The notes: generated by a model from the sequence alone, not told the origin. Positions 1-7,819 are shown, counted from the stretch's first letter. The stretch: 16,634 nt of DNA from Flavobacteriales bacterium UBA6165 (GCA_002422285.1 DIUF01000017.1:1-16634), one strand, 5' to 3'. Translations and numbers: made by a program.

Positions 1-1823
1 AAATTTCTTGGTTGATCTACATTACAGCCCCTCATCGTTGCGATGTGGTAAGACAACAACTGCAAAGGAATTGTAGCCAAGAGCGGCATCAATATCTCAT
101 CAGTTTCTGGAATTTCGATGCAATGGTCAGCCATTTCTTTCACCGCTTTGTCACCTTGTGTTACAATTGCGATGATTTTCCCTTTTCTGGCTTTTACCTC
201 TTGAATGTTGGAAACCACTTTTTCGTAAGATGTACCTTTAGTTGCAATTACTATAACTGGCATGTTTTCATCAATCAAAGCAATTGGACCGTGTTTCATC
301 TCGGCGGCAGGGTAACCTTCAGCGTGAATGTAAGAAATCTCTTTCAGTTTTAGTGCGCCTTCCAAAGCCACCGGGAAACAATTACCTCTGCCCAAGTAAA
401 GCGCATTTGTTGCGTTCATATAAACGCGCGAAATATCAATGATGTGCTCATTGTTTTGGAGTAGTTTCTCTACTTTAGATGGTATGTTTTCGAGTTCAGC
501 CAAGAGTGTTTGAAGTCGTGATTCGCTCAGAGCGCCCTTCATAGAAGCCAAATACAGGCCTAATAGCGTAAGTACCGTTACTTGAGCGGTGAATGCTTTT
601 GTGGAAGCCACCCCAATTTCTGGTCCAGCATGTGTATACATACCAGCATGAGTAGCCCTTGAGATAGAAGAACCAACCACATTACAAATGCCTAAAACAG
701 TTGCTCCTCTCGACTTCGCTATTTCTATTGCTGCTAGCGTGTCGGCAGTTTCTCCAGATTGTGAAATGGCCAAAACCACATCGTTTTCGCTAATAATGGG
801 GTTTCTATATCTAAATTCACTTCCGTATTCAACTTCTACAGGAATTCGGGCCAATTCTTCGATGAGGTATTCACCAACTTGTGCTGCGTGCCACGAAGTG
901 CCACAAGCCACAAAGATGAATCTATCGGCATTCAATAGTTTTCTTTCATAGTCTTTGATGCCCCCAAGTCTTACCCAACCTTCTTTGCTATTCAATCTGC
1001 CACGGAAACAATCGTAAATGGAACGCGGTTGTTCATAAATCTCTTTGAGCATGAAATGGTCGTAGCCCCCTTTTTCTAATGCTTCCAACTCCAACTCAAG
1101 CTCTTGTATATATGGCGTTTGCTCTTTATTTCGGATATCTATGATTTTAAGCCCTTTTTGTCGGTCTAAAACAGCAATTTCTTCATCCTCTAAATAAACC
1201 ACATTCTTGGTGTATTCGATAATTGGAGTGGCGTCCGAAGCTAAATAAAACTCATTATTTTCTGCTATTCCTACTACAAGCGGACTAGATTTTCTGGCAG
1301 CCACCATGCGTTGTGGCTCGTCCTTACTCAAAACAACAATAGCATATGCTCCAATAACACTTGTTAAGGCTATTCTTACTGCTTGTTCGAGATCTACGTT
1401 TTCTTTTTTGCGAACATCATCGATGAGGTGGGCTAATACCTCTGTGTCGGTTTCGCTTTCAAAAATATGACCTCGTTGTTTCAATCCGTCTCGCAGAACA
1501 TCATAATTTTCTATGATTCCGTTGTGGACAATCACCAATTCGGATAATGAAGAACCTCTGTGGGGGTGAGCATTCACATCATTTGGTTCTCCATGAGTTG
1601 CCCAACGTGTGTGACCAATACCTATAGTGCCAGAAAGGTCATTTCCTAATGCAAAGTCCTCCAATGCCGAAACCTTTCCTTGTTTTTTGAATGTTCTAAT
1701 TCCGTTTACATCCATCAACGCGACACCAGCACTGTCATAGCCTCTATATTCAAGTCTTTTCAAACCTTTGATTAAGATGGGGTAAGCGTCTTTTGTTCCG
1801 AGGTAAGCTACAATTCCACACAT
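1..1823 (-). CDS. glmS: Glutamine-fructose-6-phosphate aminotransferase (isomerizing), C-terminus cut by window edge
   Basis: It makes glucosamine-6-phosphate from fructose-6-phosphate and glutamine, the first committed step to UDP-GlcNAc for peptidoglycan and LPS; it is cytoplasmic. The reverse strand reads without a stop from ATG at 1823 to the window edge, 607 codons. It begins MCGIVAYLG, so Cys2 is the N-terminal nucleophile of the glutaminase domain (about residues 2-220). The text then runs through YRGYDSAGVAL and GHTRWATHG, a linker, and two SIS domains, the first starting near FVACGTSWHAA. The last readable residues are DQPRN, matching the DQPRNLAKSVTVE ending of the family, so only about seven codons are missing. 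The start lies 2 bases after the DUF4270 stop codon with no promoter box between, so it should be translated from the same transcript. Identification is secure. Confidence 0.97.
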   Translation of the reverse strand, partial: MCGIVAYLGTKDAYPILIKGLKRLEYRGYDSAGVALMDVNGIRTFKKQGKVSALEDFALGNDLSGTIGIGHTRWATHGEPNDVNAHPHRGSSLSELVIVHNGIIENYDVLRDGLKQRGHIFESETDTEVLAHLIDDVRKKENVDLEQAVRIALTSVIGAYAIVVLSKDEPQRMVAARKSSPLVVGIAENNEFYLASDATPIIEYTKNVVYLEDEEIAVLDRQKGLKIIDIRNKEQTPYIQELELELEALEKGGYDHFMLKEIYEQPRSIYDCFRGRLNSKEGWVRLGGIKDYERKLLNADRFIFVACGTSWHAAQVGEYLIEELARIPVEVEYGSEFRYRNPIISENDVVLAISQSGETADTLAAIEIAKSRGATVLGICNVVGSSISRATHAGMYTHAGPEIGVASTKAFTAQVTVLTLLGLYLASMKGALSESRLQTLLAELENIPSKVEKLLQNNEHIIDISRVYMNATNALYLGRGNCFPVALEGALKLKEISYIHAEGYPAAEMKHGPIALIDENMPVIVIATKGTSYEKVVSNIQEVKARKGKIIAIVTQGDKAVKEMADHCIEIPETDEILMPLLATIPLQLLSYHIATMRGCNVDQPRN

Positions 1824-1825
1824 AG

Positions 1826-3142
1826 TTAAAATTCTGTATAAGTGATGATTAGTTTGGGTTGAAACTTATTGTCGCTTTCTATGCCGTTGAAGATAATGCG
1901 TTCAACATTATCATTGGTTCTCGACCCAACTATCATCAATTCTGGTATGGTGAATATTGGTGACTGTTTAACTAATCCTTGTACAAAAGAAGTTACATCA
2001 ACAGTATATCTTTTGAATAAAGGAACAACAGGGTGGTTAATCGGAACTAATACGCCGTTACTAATACCTAATCCCCAAATGGCATCCCCTTCTGCCCGTT
2101 TGTTAAACACAGCAATGAATGGACTGGGGTATCGGTCATCTCCATTGAAGTACTGATAGGGTAAGTAAAGAGTGGCACGGTGAATAACAGTTTTGTTATT
2201 CAGATTTTGAATTGTTGGAAATTGAACAACTGCGCGAACATTACCACTCTGCGCATAAAACTCTTTGTTTCCATTTGTTGGGTTTTGCAGCAACTGGTCT
2301 AATCTCGTGCCAGAATAATTGTATAACACACGGTTGTAACGTGTTGAATTCGTGTTGATTACCAGGTCAAAGGTTTTTAGCGCCTCGCCTTGTTTGTAGT
2401 ATATTATAAGTTTTGAATCAGAATCCAATAAGTCCAAACCATAAACAGCACCGCTATTGACAGCCACATTTGCGTTCTCAGTACAAACGTATAGTCCTTT
2501 GAAATATTCTAGAAACGTACTATTGTTCAACATGCCTCCTTGAGTTGAGCTATTGATGATGTCTTCGCCAACTGCGTTTTTAAGTCTCAATCTCAGTTGT
2601 GGTGGGAGTGTGTCGGTTCCCTGAACAAAAGGCGTTTTATTGTTCGGAATGAAACTGCTGTATCCGTCTTCAATCAAGCTGCCGGTATTTGTGGCCGTAA
2701 AAGAGTTGTTCTTGTATAAGGAATCCGGACTTAGGTTCTCAGCCAAGCGATATACTGCGAAATCTTGGGGGGAGTTTCCTGAACCATATTGGTCACGGAA
2801 TTCCATAGACAATACTACTGAGTCTATATCGATTTCTGATAAATCTCCAAAATTCGGGTTGTTGGCAGCCAATCTGACTTGCACAAAGAATCCAGCAGAA
2901 ACCTGACCAAAAACAGGATCGTTGTAATCTCCGAGAAGCCCAAGTCGTGCGTTTGTAGTTACTGTTGAATCAATCAACTCACTGTAAGCCACTATTGAAA
3001 ATGTATCAACACCATTGGCATCCAAAAGCATCGATTCGTCATAGATTTCTTTTCCAAGCAAAGATTCTTTTTTCTTGCAAGCGAAAAAAATCATGGTTGT
3101 TCCAAAAACCAGAAGGAACAGTAAAGAAAAATGTTTAGTCAT
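1826..3142 (-). CDS. DUF4270 family lipoprotein
   Basis: A 438-residue exported protein of unknown function. The N-terminus is a lipoprotein signal: MTKHF, a hydrophobic stretch, then FFAC with Cys22 as the likely lipidated residue, followed by KKKES. The mature part has the features I associate with DUF4270: an early motif LLGDYNDPVFGQVSAGFFVQ, alternating beta-strand-like segments, a TFDLVIN segment, and a C-terminal run ending KLIITYTEF. A start 8 codons upstream (MFRIIIRL) would overlap the upstream gene; ATG at 3142 lies 11 bases after that gene's stop and gives a normal signal peptide. The acidic pair typical of some Bacteroidota surface-export signals after the Cys is not obvious, so inner versus outer leaflet is undecided. 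It lies between the GT5-like gene and glmS, an order I recall from many Flavobacteriia. Family assignment is from memory of sequence and context. Confidence 0.85.
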   Translation of the reverse strand: MTKHFSLLFLLVFGTTMIFFACKKKESLLGKEIYDESMLLDANGVDTFSIVAYSELIDSTVTTNARLGLLGDYNDPVFGQVSAGFFVQVRLAANNPNFGDLSEIDIDSVVLSMEFRDQYGSGNSPQDFAVYRLAENLSPDSLYKNNSFTATNTGSLIEDGYSSFIPNNKTPFVQGTDTLPPQLRLRLKNAVGEDIINSSTQGGMLNNSTFLEYFKGLYVCTENANVAVNSGAVYGLDLLDSDSKLIIYYKQGEALKTFDLVINTNSTRYNRVLYNYSGTRLDQLLQNPTNGNKEFYAQSGNVRAVVQFPTIQNLNNKTVIHRATLYLPYQYFNGDDRYPSPFIAVFNKRAEGDAIWGLGISNGVLVPINHPVVPLFKRYTVDVTSFVQGLVKQSPIFTIPELMIVGSRTNDNVERIIFNGIESDNKFQPKLIITYTEF

Positions 3143-3153
3143 CAGTCTAATTA

Positions 3154-3978
3154 TTATTCGGAACAAACAGCCTCTTCAACCAATTTATCGACAAAGTCAG
3201 AAAGCGTCTTCATCGGGGTTTCTTCTGTGTTAAACTCCAATTGATGACAGGATAACGTATCACAAAGAGATTTCATATTTTTTTCTTCATCTTTTGTGCA
3301 AAACACCAAGCCATCCGATAATTTCATGGCATGTCTTCGTACTGCATCCAGGTCGCCCTCATCAAGAGCCAGAATAGTTTCTGGACTAAAACCGTCAAAC
3401 TTTAGTTTTTCTATGAAACGATCAGAAAACTTAAAATTAGGCACGTCTTCGTAAACAGAGTAGATGAGTTTTGCTTCGTTGAAATGAGGTTCATTTGCAA
3501 AAACATCTCGAATGTAAAGAGGCATAAAAGTAGACATCCAACCACTACAAACGATGGCGTCGGGCTTCCAGCCCAACTTTTTCACTGTTTCCATTACCCC
3601 TCTACAGAAGAACATGGAACGCTCGTCATTGTCGGGACAGGCATCGCCATTTTCTTCGCAGTCAATGGATTTTCTCTTGAAATATTCCTCGTTGTCGATA
3701 AAATATACTTGAATCCTAGTTGAAGGCACAGAGGCTACTTTGATAATCAAGGGATGATCGTGGTCATCAATGATTAGATTCATACCCGATAGACGAATTA
3801 CTTCGTGTAATTGGTGTCTGCGCTCATTAATGGCACCGAACTTGGGCATGAACACTCTGATTTCTTTTCCTGAATCGTGAATTCCCTGTGAAACTTTTCT
3901 GATGAAATTAGCCAGTTCAGTTTTGGCCAAAAAAGGGTTGATCTCCTGAGAGACAAATAGTACTCGCTTTTTCTCCAT
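3154..3978 (-). CDS. GT5-like protein: N-terminal half of glycogen/starch synthase only
   Basis: A 274-residue protein resembling the N-terminal Rossmann domain of GlgA (GT5). Visible similarities: MEKKRVLFVSQEINPF (first strand), RVFMPKFGAINER, IQVYFIDNEEYF, the DNDERSMFFCRGVMETVKKLGWKPD helix, and a GWM segment where GlgA has its HDWH motif. The whole C-terminal GT-B domain is absent, so the length is about 275 instead of about 480 residues. The KTGGL nucleotide-sugar loop reads AKTELANF here, and the HxHDW-like site reads VCSGWMS, so glycogen synthase activity is doubtful. Proteins like this are annotated glycogen synthase in many Flavobacteriia, so the short form is probably not a local truncation. 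Start: ATG at 3978 is preceded by AAAAAGGAAT, and a TAATTTTG box lies 23 bases further upstream; a start nine codons earlier is possible but lacks support. It is first in an operon with the DUF4270 gene and glmS. Confidence 0.85.
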   Translation of the reverse strand: MEKKRVLFVSQEINPFLAKTELANFIRKVSQGIHDSGKEIRVFMPKFGAINERRHQLHEVIRLSGMNLIIDDHDHPLIIKVASVPSTRIQVYFIDNEEYFKRKSIDCEENGDACPDNDERSMFFCRGVMETVKKLGWKPDAIVCSGWMSTFMPLYIRDVFANEPHFNEAKLIYSVYEDVPNFKFSDRFIEKLKFDGFSPETILALDEGDLDAVRRHAMKLSDGLVFCTKDEEKNMKSLCDTLSCHQLEFNTEETPMKTLSDFVDKLVEEAVCSE

Positions 3979-4001
3979 ATTCCTTTTTCGAATTAAACTT
4001 T

Positions 4002-4009
4002 GCAAAATT
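4002..4009 (-). promoter_or_regulatory. -7 box TAATTTTG for the GT5-DUF4270-glmS operon
   Basis: On the minus strand TAATTTTG matches the Bacteroidota sigma-ABfr -7 consensus TAnnTTTG exactly. It lies 23 bases upstream of ATG 3978. No convincing TTTG -33 element was found at the expected distance. It is back-to-back with the panC box at 4045-4052. Confidence 0.6.
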
Positions 4010-4044
4010 ATAAAAAAAATATCGGAAAATCGATTATTTCGGAA

Positions 4045-4052
4045 TAGTTTTG
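4045..4052 (+). promoter_or_regulatory. -7 box TAGTTTTG for panC
   Basis: Exact TAnnTTTG match, followed directly by CGCCCTGA. The same TTTGCGCCC extension follows the panD and pdxJ boxes. It ends 28 bases before the TTG start of panC. No clear -33 element. Confidence 0.6.
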
Positions 4053-4080
4053 CGCCCTGAAATTTTTAAAGAGCACTTAA

Positions 4081-4938
4081 TTGCAATCATTTAAGACGGT
4101 AGACTCCATTTCAAAATGGCTTCAAAATAACAAAATGGAGGGTAAATCTGTGGGGTTTGTACCTACAATGGGTGCTCTTCATGCTGGTCATGTTTCATTA
4201 GTGGAGCGCGCCAAGGCCCATTGCGACCTAGTGGTAGTTAGCATTTTCGTGAACCCAACACAGTTTAATTCAACAGAGGATCTGGATAAATATCCGCGGA
4301 GTTTGGAAAATGACATCCGGATGTTGTTTGGTACCAACTGCGATGCTGTTTTTGTTCCAGAAGTTACGATGATGTACCCCGATTTCCCGAATCATACGCA
4401 CACCATTGACGTAGATTTGACACTAATCAACACCGTAATGGAGGGAATGTTTAGGCCAGGACACTTCGAAGGGGTGATAAATGTGGTGCATCGCTTCTTT
4501 GAAATTGTGCAACCCGACAAGGCCTATTTCGGTGAAAAGGACTATCAACAGTTGGCAGTTATCCGCAAAATGGTGGCCGATTTGAAGCTCGATGTAGAAA
4601 TTATTGCTTGTCCAACGCTTCGTGAAAAAACTGGTTTGGCCATGAGCAGCAGAAATCAACGGTTGAGTAGCAAAGGAATGGAGGACGCTTTAATCATCTA
4701 CAACACCTTACTTGAAGCAAAAAAATTGGCTACAAAAATGACGCCCGCACAAGTGAAAAGTTTTTGCGCTTCTGCTTTCGAGAAAAGCAATTTATCATTG
4801 GAGTATTTTGAAATATGCGACAGTAATACACTTCAAATACTTGATGACGAGTGGATTCCTGGGGCTCGTTGCTTCATTGCCGCCTATTGTGAAGATGTCC
4901 GTTTGATAGATAATATGGAGTTGATAAAATTGAATTAA
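4081..4938 (+). CDS. panC: Pantothenate synthetase (pantoate-beta-alanine ligase)
   Basis: It joins pantoate and beta-alanine with ATP through a pantoyl-adenylate, giving pantothenate for CoA synthesis; it is cytoplasmic. The 285 residues are normal for the family. Motifs: GFVPTMGALHAGH with the HxGH adenylate site at residues 34-37, FVNPTQFN around 57-63, RPGHFEGV near 125, YFGEKDYQQ near 149-157, and the KMSKS-like MSSRN at 188-192. The start must be TTG at 4081: an in-frame TAA sits immediately before it, and the next ATG (4135) would delete the first 18 residues. An AAAGAG stretch upstream may serve as a weak ribosome site. The gene is divergent from the GT5 operon and followed after 27 bases by panD, which supplies its beta-alanine substrate. 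Confidence 0.97.
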   Translation: MQSFKTVDSISKWLQNNKMEGKSVGFVPTMGALHAGHVSLVERAKAHCDLVVVSIFVNPTQFNSTEDLDKYPRSLENDIRMLFGTNCDAVFVPEVTMMYPDFPNHTHTIDVDLTLINTVMEGMFRPGHFEGVINVVHRFFEIVQPDKAYFGEKDYQQLAVIRKMVADLKLDVEIIACPTLREKTGLAMSSRNQRLSSKGMEDALIIYNTLLEAKKLATKMTPAQVKSFCASAFEKSNLSLEYFEICDSNTLQILDDEWIPGARCFIAAYCEDVRLIDNMELIKLN

Positions 4939-4939
4939 C

Positions 4940-4947
4940 TAACTTTG
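4940..4947 (+). promoter_or_regulatory. -7 box TAACTTTG for panD and downstream genes
   Basis: Exact TAnnTTTG match placed one base after the panC stop codon, followed by CGCCCTC. It ends 18 bases before ATG 4966. It suggests panD and its two downstream genes have their own promoter besides readthrough from panC. Confidence 0.55.
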
Positions 4948-4965
4948 CGCCCTCAATCAGAAAAT

Positions 4966-5316
4966 ATGTTGATTCAGATTTGTAAATCCAAAATTCACCG
5001 TGTACGTGTAACCCAAGCCGACTTGAACTACATCGGCAGCATCACCATTGACGAAGCTTTGATGGAAGCCGCCAATCTTGTGGAAGGAGAACGCGTTCAG
5101 GTAGTGAATTGCAACAACGGCGAACGTTTGGAAACTTATGTAATTAAGGGGCTCCGAAATTCAGGAACGATTTGTCTTAATGGTCCGGCAGCACGTCGTT
5201 GCCAAGTGAATGATATTGTTATCATTATCGGCTACGGTTTCTTGGACTTTGAGGAAGCCAAATCGTTTAAGCCCGCTTTGGTTTTCCCGAATGAACAAAC
5301 TAATCTGATTGACTAA
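4966..5316 (+). CDS. panD: Aspartate 1-decarboxylase precursor
   Basis: It decarboxylates L-aspartate to beta-alanine for pantothenate. The 116-residue proenzyme self-cleaves at Gly24-Ser25 in the segment NYIGSITID, giving a small beta chain and an alpha chain with an N-terminal pyruvoyl group. Other family landmarks are MLIQICKSKIHRVRVTQADL at the start, NCNNGERLETYVI, the GTICLNGPAARRC segment, and VIIIGYGFLD. ATG at 4966 was chosen because family members begin MLxxxxKSKIH; an in-frame TTG at 4945 lies inside the promoter box. It is 27 bases after panC and 21 bases before a flippase-like gene in the same frame. Confidence 0.97.
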   Translation: MLIQICKSKIHRVRVTQADLNYIGSITIDEALMEAANLVEGERVQVVNCNNGERLETYVIKGLRNSGTICLNGPAARRCQVNDIVIIIGYGFLDFEEAKSFKPALVFPNEQTNLID

Positions 5317-5337
5317 ACCCTTGTCAATCCAAGTCTC

Positions 5338-6348
5338 TTGAAAAAATTAATCATCCAAGCGCTAAAAGTTCTTATTCCACTAGTGGTTGGGGCTTATTTG
5401 GTGTGGTACATGATTGAACTCATCCAAAAGCAAGACCAAGCGGATTTTTGGGAAAAAATCAAGGAAATGAATTATTGGTGGATTGGATTTTCGCTCATCA
5501 TTGGTTTGATGAGTCACTTGGTGCGCGCCCATCGTTGGAAATATTTACTGGAACCCATGGGTTATCAAACGAGTTTTGCGAATCGCTACCACGCAACCAT
5601 GGTGGGCTATGTGGTGAACATGTTGTTGCCGCGTGCTGGAGAAGCTTCCCGCGCTGGAGTTTTACTCAAAACAAATGAAGTCCCATTCAGCAAAGCATTT
5701 GGCACCATCATCGCCGAGCGCGCTATAGATTTGATTCTATTGTTAATCGTTGGTTTATTGACCGTTTCCTTGAGTTTAACGGACTTTTACGCGCTTTACG
5801 ATAAATTGCTTGTCGGAAATGAAAAAAAGAGCTCAGGGATGCTGATTTATATTCTAGTAGGATTTGTTTTTGTGGCGCTCGTGGCTTGGGTCTTTTTAAG
5901 AAAAAATGTGGCCTTGCGCGATAAAATTTGGAACCTCATCGCTGGAGTTAAATCGGGCTTGTTTTCAATTTTCAAATCCAAAAATCCAGGCGCATTTGTG
6001 CTGCATTCTGTCTTGATTTGGGTACTGTATATCGTATATTTTGGCATTTGTTTTTTGGCTTTGGAGGAAACTAAAACGGTTCCTGTTCAAGGGATTTTAA
6101 TGGGCTTCATTGCTGGCACTTTGGGCGTGATGCTTACCAATGGCGGCGTTGGGGTTTATCCTTTGTTTGTGGGAACGGTAATTACTTTTTATGCTTTTCC
6201 TGATTTCACAGGAGCGCACAACACTGCTTTGGCATTGGCTACTGTTATTTGGTTGACCCAAACATTTTTCTTGATTATTCTAGGTTTGATTTCTTTGGTT
6301 TATATTTCCAGAAAATTTCCTGTTGGCGATGCGAAAACTGTTGAATGA
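5338..6348 (+). CDS. UPF0104 / LPG-synthase transmembrane-domain protein (flippase-like)
   Basis: A 336-residue polytopic inner-membrane protein with about eight hydrophobic segments, near residues 9-27, 46-63, 85-100, 122-148, 167-187, 217-240, 248-280 and 298-325. The motif NMLLPRAGEASRAG followed by AERAIDL matches the UPF0104 / lysylphosphatidylglycerol synthase TM family (MprF flippase-domain relatives). There is no C-terminal aminoacyl-transferase domain, so it would not modify phosphatidylglycerol; lipid or glycolipid transport is inferred only from the family. The only available start is TTG at 5338, since the in-frame panD stop is 21 bases upstream and starting at the next ATG would lose most of the first membrane segment. 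The 3' end overlaps rfaE2 by 20 bases, implying one transcript with panD and translational coupling. Confidence 0.88.
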   Translation: MKKLIIQALKVLIPLVVGAYLVWYMIELIQKQDQADFWEKIKEMNYWWIGFSLIIGLMSHLVRAHRWKYLLEPMGYQTSFANRYHATMVGYVVNMLLPRAGEASRAGVLLKTNEVPFSKAFGTIIAERAIDLILLLIVGLLTVSLSLTDFYALYDKLLVGNEKKSSGMLIYILVGFVFVALVAWVFLRKNVALRDKIWNLIAGVKSGLFSIFKSKNPGAFVLHSVLIWVLYIVYFGICFLALEETKTVPVQGILMGFIAGTLGVMLTNGGVGVYPLFVGTVITFYAFPDFTGAHNTALALATVIWLTQTFFLIILGLISLVYISRKFPVGDAKTVE

Positions 6349-6841
6349 CATAGAAAACAAGATTTACTCCATTGAAGAATTCGTGGAATTGAGGAAAGCT
6401 TTGCGCCACGCGAATCACAAAGTTGTTTTTACGAATGGCTGCTTTGATATTTTACATTTGGGTCATGTCACATATTTGGCTCAAGCCGCTGAATTGGGGA
6501 GTTTTTTGGTGGTAGCGGTAAACGATGATGCTTCAGTGCGCACCCAAAACAAAGCACCAAATCGCCCGATAAACCCAGTAAATGCGCGTGCGTTTCTTTT
6601 GGCTTCCCTCACTTTTGTGGATGCTGTTGTGATTTTTTCTGAAGACACACCTTTGAATCTTATCCGCCAAATTGAGCCTGATGTTTTGGTAAAAGGGGCA
6701 GATTATGATGCCAGTGAAACAGATCCCAATTCGAAAAAATTCATCGTGGGTTCAACAGAAGTGAAAGCTTATGGTGGAGAAGTGAAAACGATTGATTTGG
6801 TGGAGGGATATTCAACTACGGCGATTTTGGCGAAGAAATAA
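6329..6841 (+). CDS. rfaE2: D-glycero-beta-D-manno-heptose 1-phosphate adenylyltransferase (stand-alone RfaE2)
   Basis: It activates heptose-1-phosphate to ADP-heptose for LPS core synthesis, equivalent to the C-terminal domain of E. coli HldE. The 170 residues form one nucleotidyltransferase domain: VFTNGCFDILHLGHVTYL with the HxGH site at 43-46, VAVNDDASVRTQNK, the NARAFLLASLTFVDAVVIF segment, VLVKGADY, and the C-terminal EGYSTTAIL motif. No kinase (RfaE1) domain is fused, and no heptose gene is adjacent. ATG 6329 was chosen over TTG 6323 because it is the stronger start codon and leaves the fold complete. It starts inside the end of the flippase-like gene and has no promoter box of its own. 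Confidence 0.93.
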   Translation: MRKLLNDIENKIYSIEEFVELRKALRHANHKVVFTNGCFDILHLGHVTYLAQAAELGSFLVVAVNDDASVRTQNKAPNRPINPVNARAFLLASLTFVDAVVIFSEDTPLNLIRQIEPDVLVKGADYDASETDPNSKKFIVGSTEVKAYGGEVKTIDLVEGYSTTAILAKK

Positions 6842-6857
6842 CTCCGTTATTTTTGGA

Positions 6858-6905
6858 ATTTCATTTCCAACTTTTCATGAAAAAGGACTTTTTTGGAAAT
6901 GGAAT
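6858..6905. terminator. Nested inverted repeat between convergent genes, probable bidirectional terminator
   Basis: CATTTCCAA at 6862-6870 is perfectly complementary to TTGGAAATG at 6893-6901, and the stem extends to 13 pairs (6858-6870 with 6893-6905) with one G:T pair. Inside the loop CTTTT (6871-6875) can pair with AAAAG (6881-6885), followed on the plus strand by a T-run at 6889-6894. An alternative hairpin TTGGAA/TTCCAA (6853-6870) excludes the outer stem. It sits in the 75-base gap between the rfaE2 and beta-barrel gene ends. Confidence 0.5.
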
Positions 6906-6916
6906 ACCGAATTTTC

Positions 6917-7792
6917 CTACCACTTCGGACAACTATTACAATCATTCGTAGGGCGGATGTAGAACAAAAACCCGAAAAGTCCTTCTGCGGCGCCGTAGGT
7001 GAATACATGCGATGCGTGGCTTGATTCGGCCGGACGTGTTTTGGCTTTCACTTGATGCATCAGCCCACCCGCCAAATTACCTTGTAGAAAGAAATGTTTG
7101 AAAAAGATAAAACGCAGTCCGGTGTGGATGGATAATCCATAGCCGCTCAGACTGTTTACACGCTCTGTTCGGTAGCTTTCAAAGGTGTAATCTGTAAAAG
7201 AAATCAAAGCTCCAGCGGAAACGCCATAAAGCCAATTGATTGAAAAATTGCCATCGCGGGCAAATTCAAAAGGGGCTAAATTTCTCGACAACTGCAAACG
7301 CACATAATTCAATCCGTCGGTGTTTTGGTATTGAAAATGAGAAGCATTCAGGATGCGTTTTTGTCCGTTGCCAAAAGTCCCGCTCCAAAGTGGGTCTGCA
7401 CCTGCATTCACAAAGCCCGCAATTTCAACTTCTTGCCCGTCTTCTATGACGTATTTCATGTGGTCGAAGCCAAAAGAAAGGTTCCAAAAGTTCTTGAAAT
7501 TATAGCCCAAGCGCACGTTGTATTGTGGCACTGTAAACTTCATCGGATTGAAATATTTCCCCGAAAATGGCGTCTGATTGTCCTGAGCTCGAACTCCTTT
7601 GAGTCTGAAATCGTAGTTGTCGCCCACAAAACGGATGGTGCTATTGGAATATCCACTTCGGTTATAGCCCCAAGCAAAATCCAAAGTTCCTTGTGCATAA
7701 GCATTTTTGGGTTTGCGACGCTTGTAAGTACTTTGCGCATATGTGTCGGGAAGAACAATAAACAAAAAGAAAACTGCGAATATCAATCTCAT
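6917..7792 (-). CDS. Putative outer-membrane beta-barrel protein, function unknown
   Basis: A 291-residue exported protein. The signal peptide MRLIFAVFFLFIVLPDTYAQ has a likely cleavage after TYA or AQ, then a basic linker (STYKRRKPKNAYAQG). The remainder alternates polar and aromatic residues in short strands, for example GTLDFAWGYNRS, NVRLGYNFKNFWNLSFGFDH, LNYVRLQLSRNLAPF and GLSIHTGLRFIFFKHFFLQGNLAGGL, and ends with FLFYIRPTNDCNSCPKW. This is typical of small Bacteroidota outer-membrane barrels of about 10-14 strands. The final CxxC pair is unusual. I do not recognise a named family. It is a single-gene unit with its own TATTTTTG box, divergent from yraN. Confidence 0.75.
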   Translation of the reverse strand: MRLIFAVFFLFIVLPDTYAQSTYKRRKPKNAYAQGTLDFAWGYNRSGYSNSTIRFVGDNYDFRLKGVRAQDNQTPFSGKYFNPMKFTVPQYNVRLGYNFKNFWNLSFGFDHMKYVIEDGQEVEIAGFVNAGADPLWSGTFGNGQKRILNASHFQYQNTDGLNYVRLQLSRNLAPFEFARDGNFSINWLYGVSAGALISFTDYTFESYRTERVNSLSGYGLSIHTGLRFIFFKHFFLQGNLAGGLMHQVKAKTRPAESSHASHVFTYGAAEGLFGFLFYIRPTNDCNSCPKW

Positions 7793-7811
7793 ATATTGGG
7801 TTGTGAAGTGA

Positions 7812-7819
7812 CAAAAATA
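7812..7819 (-). promoter_or_regulatory. -7 box TATTTTTG for the beta-barrel gene
   Basis: Exact TAnnTTTG match on the minus strand, 19 bases upstream of ATG 7792. It is back-to-back with the yraN box, 33 bases away, so upstream promoter elements must share the same DNA. Confidence 0.55.

Noticed and set aside
12..353. 113-codon plus-strand reading frame
   Set aside because: Antisense to glmS, which is intact across the same bases.
3979..4080. Riboswitch in the GT5/panC divergent gap
   Set aside because: The leaders implied by the promoter boxes are only about 20-30 bases, too short for a known riboswitch.
5317..5337. Separate promoter for the flippase-like gene
   Set aside because: No TAnnTTTG box in the 21-base gap; transcription with panD is the simpler reading.
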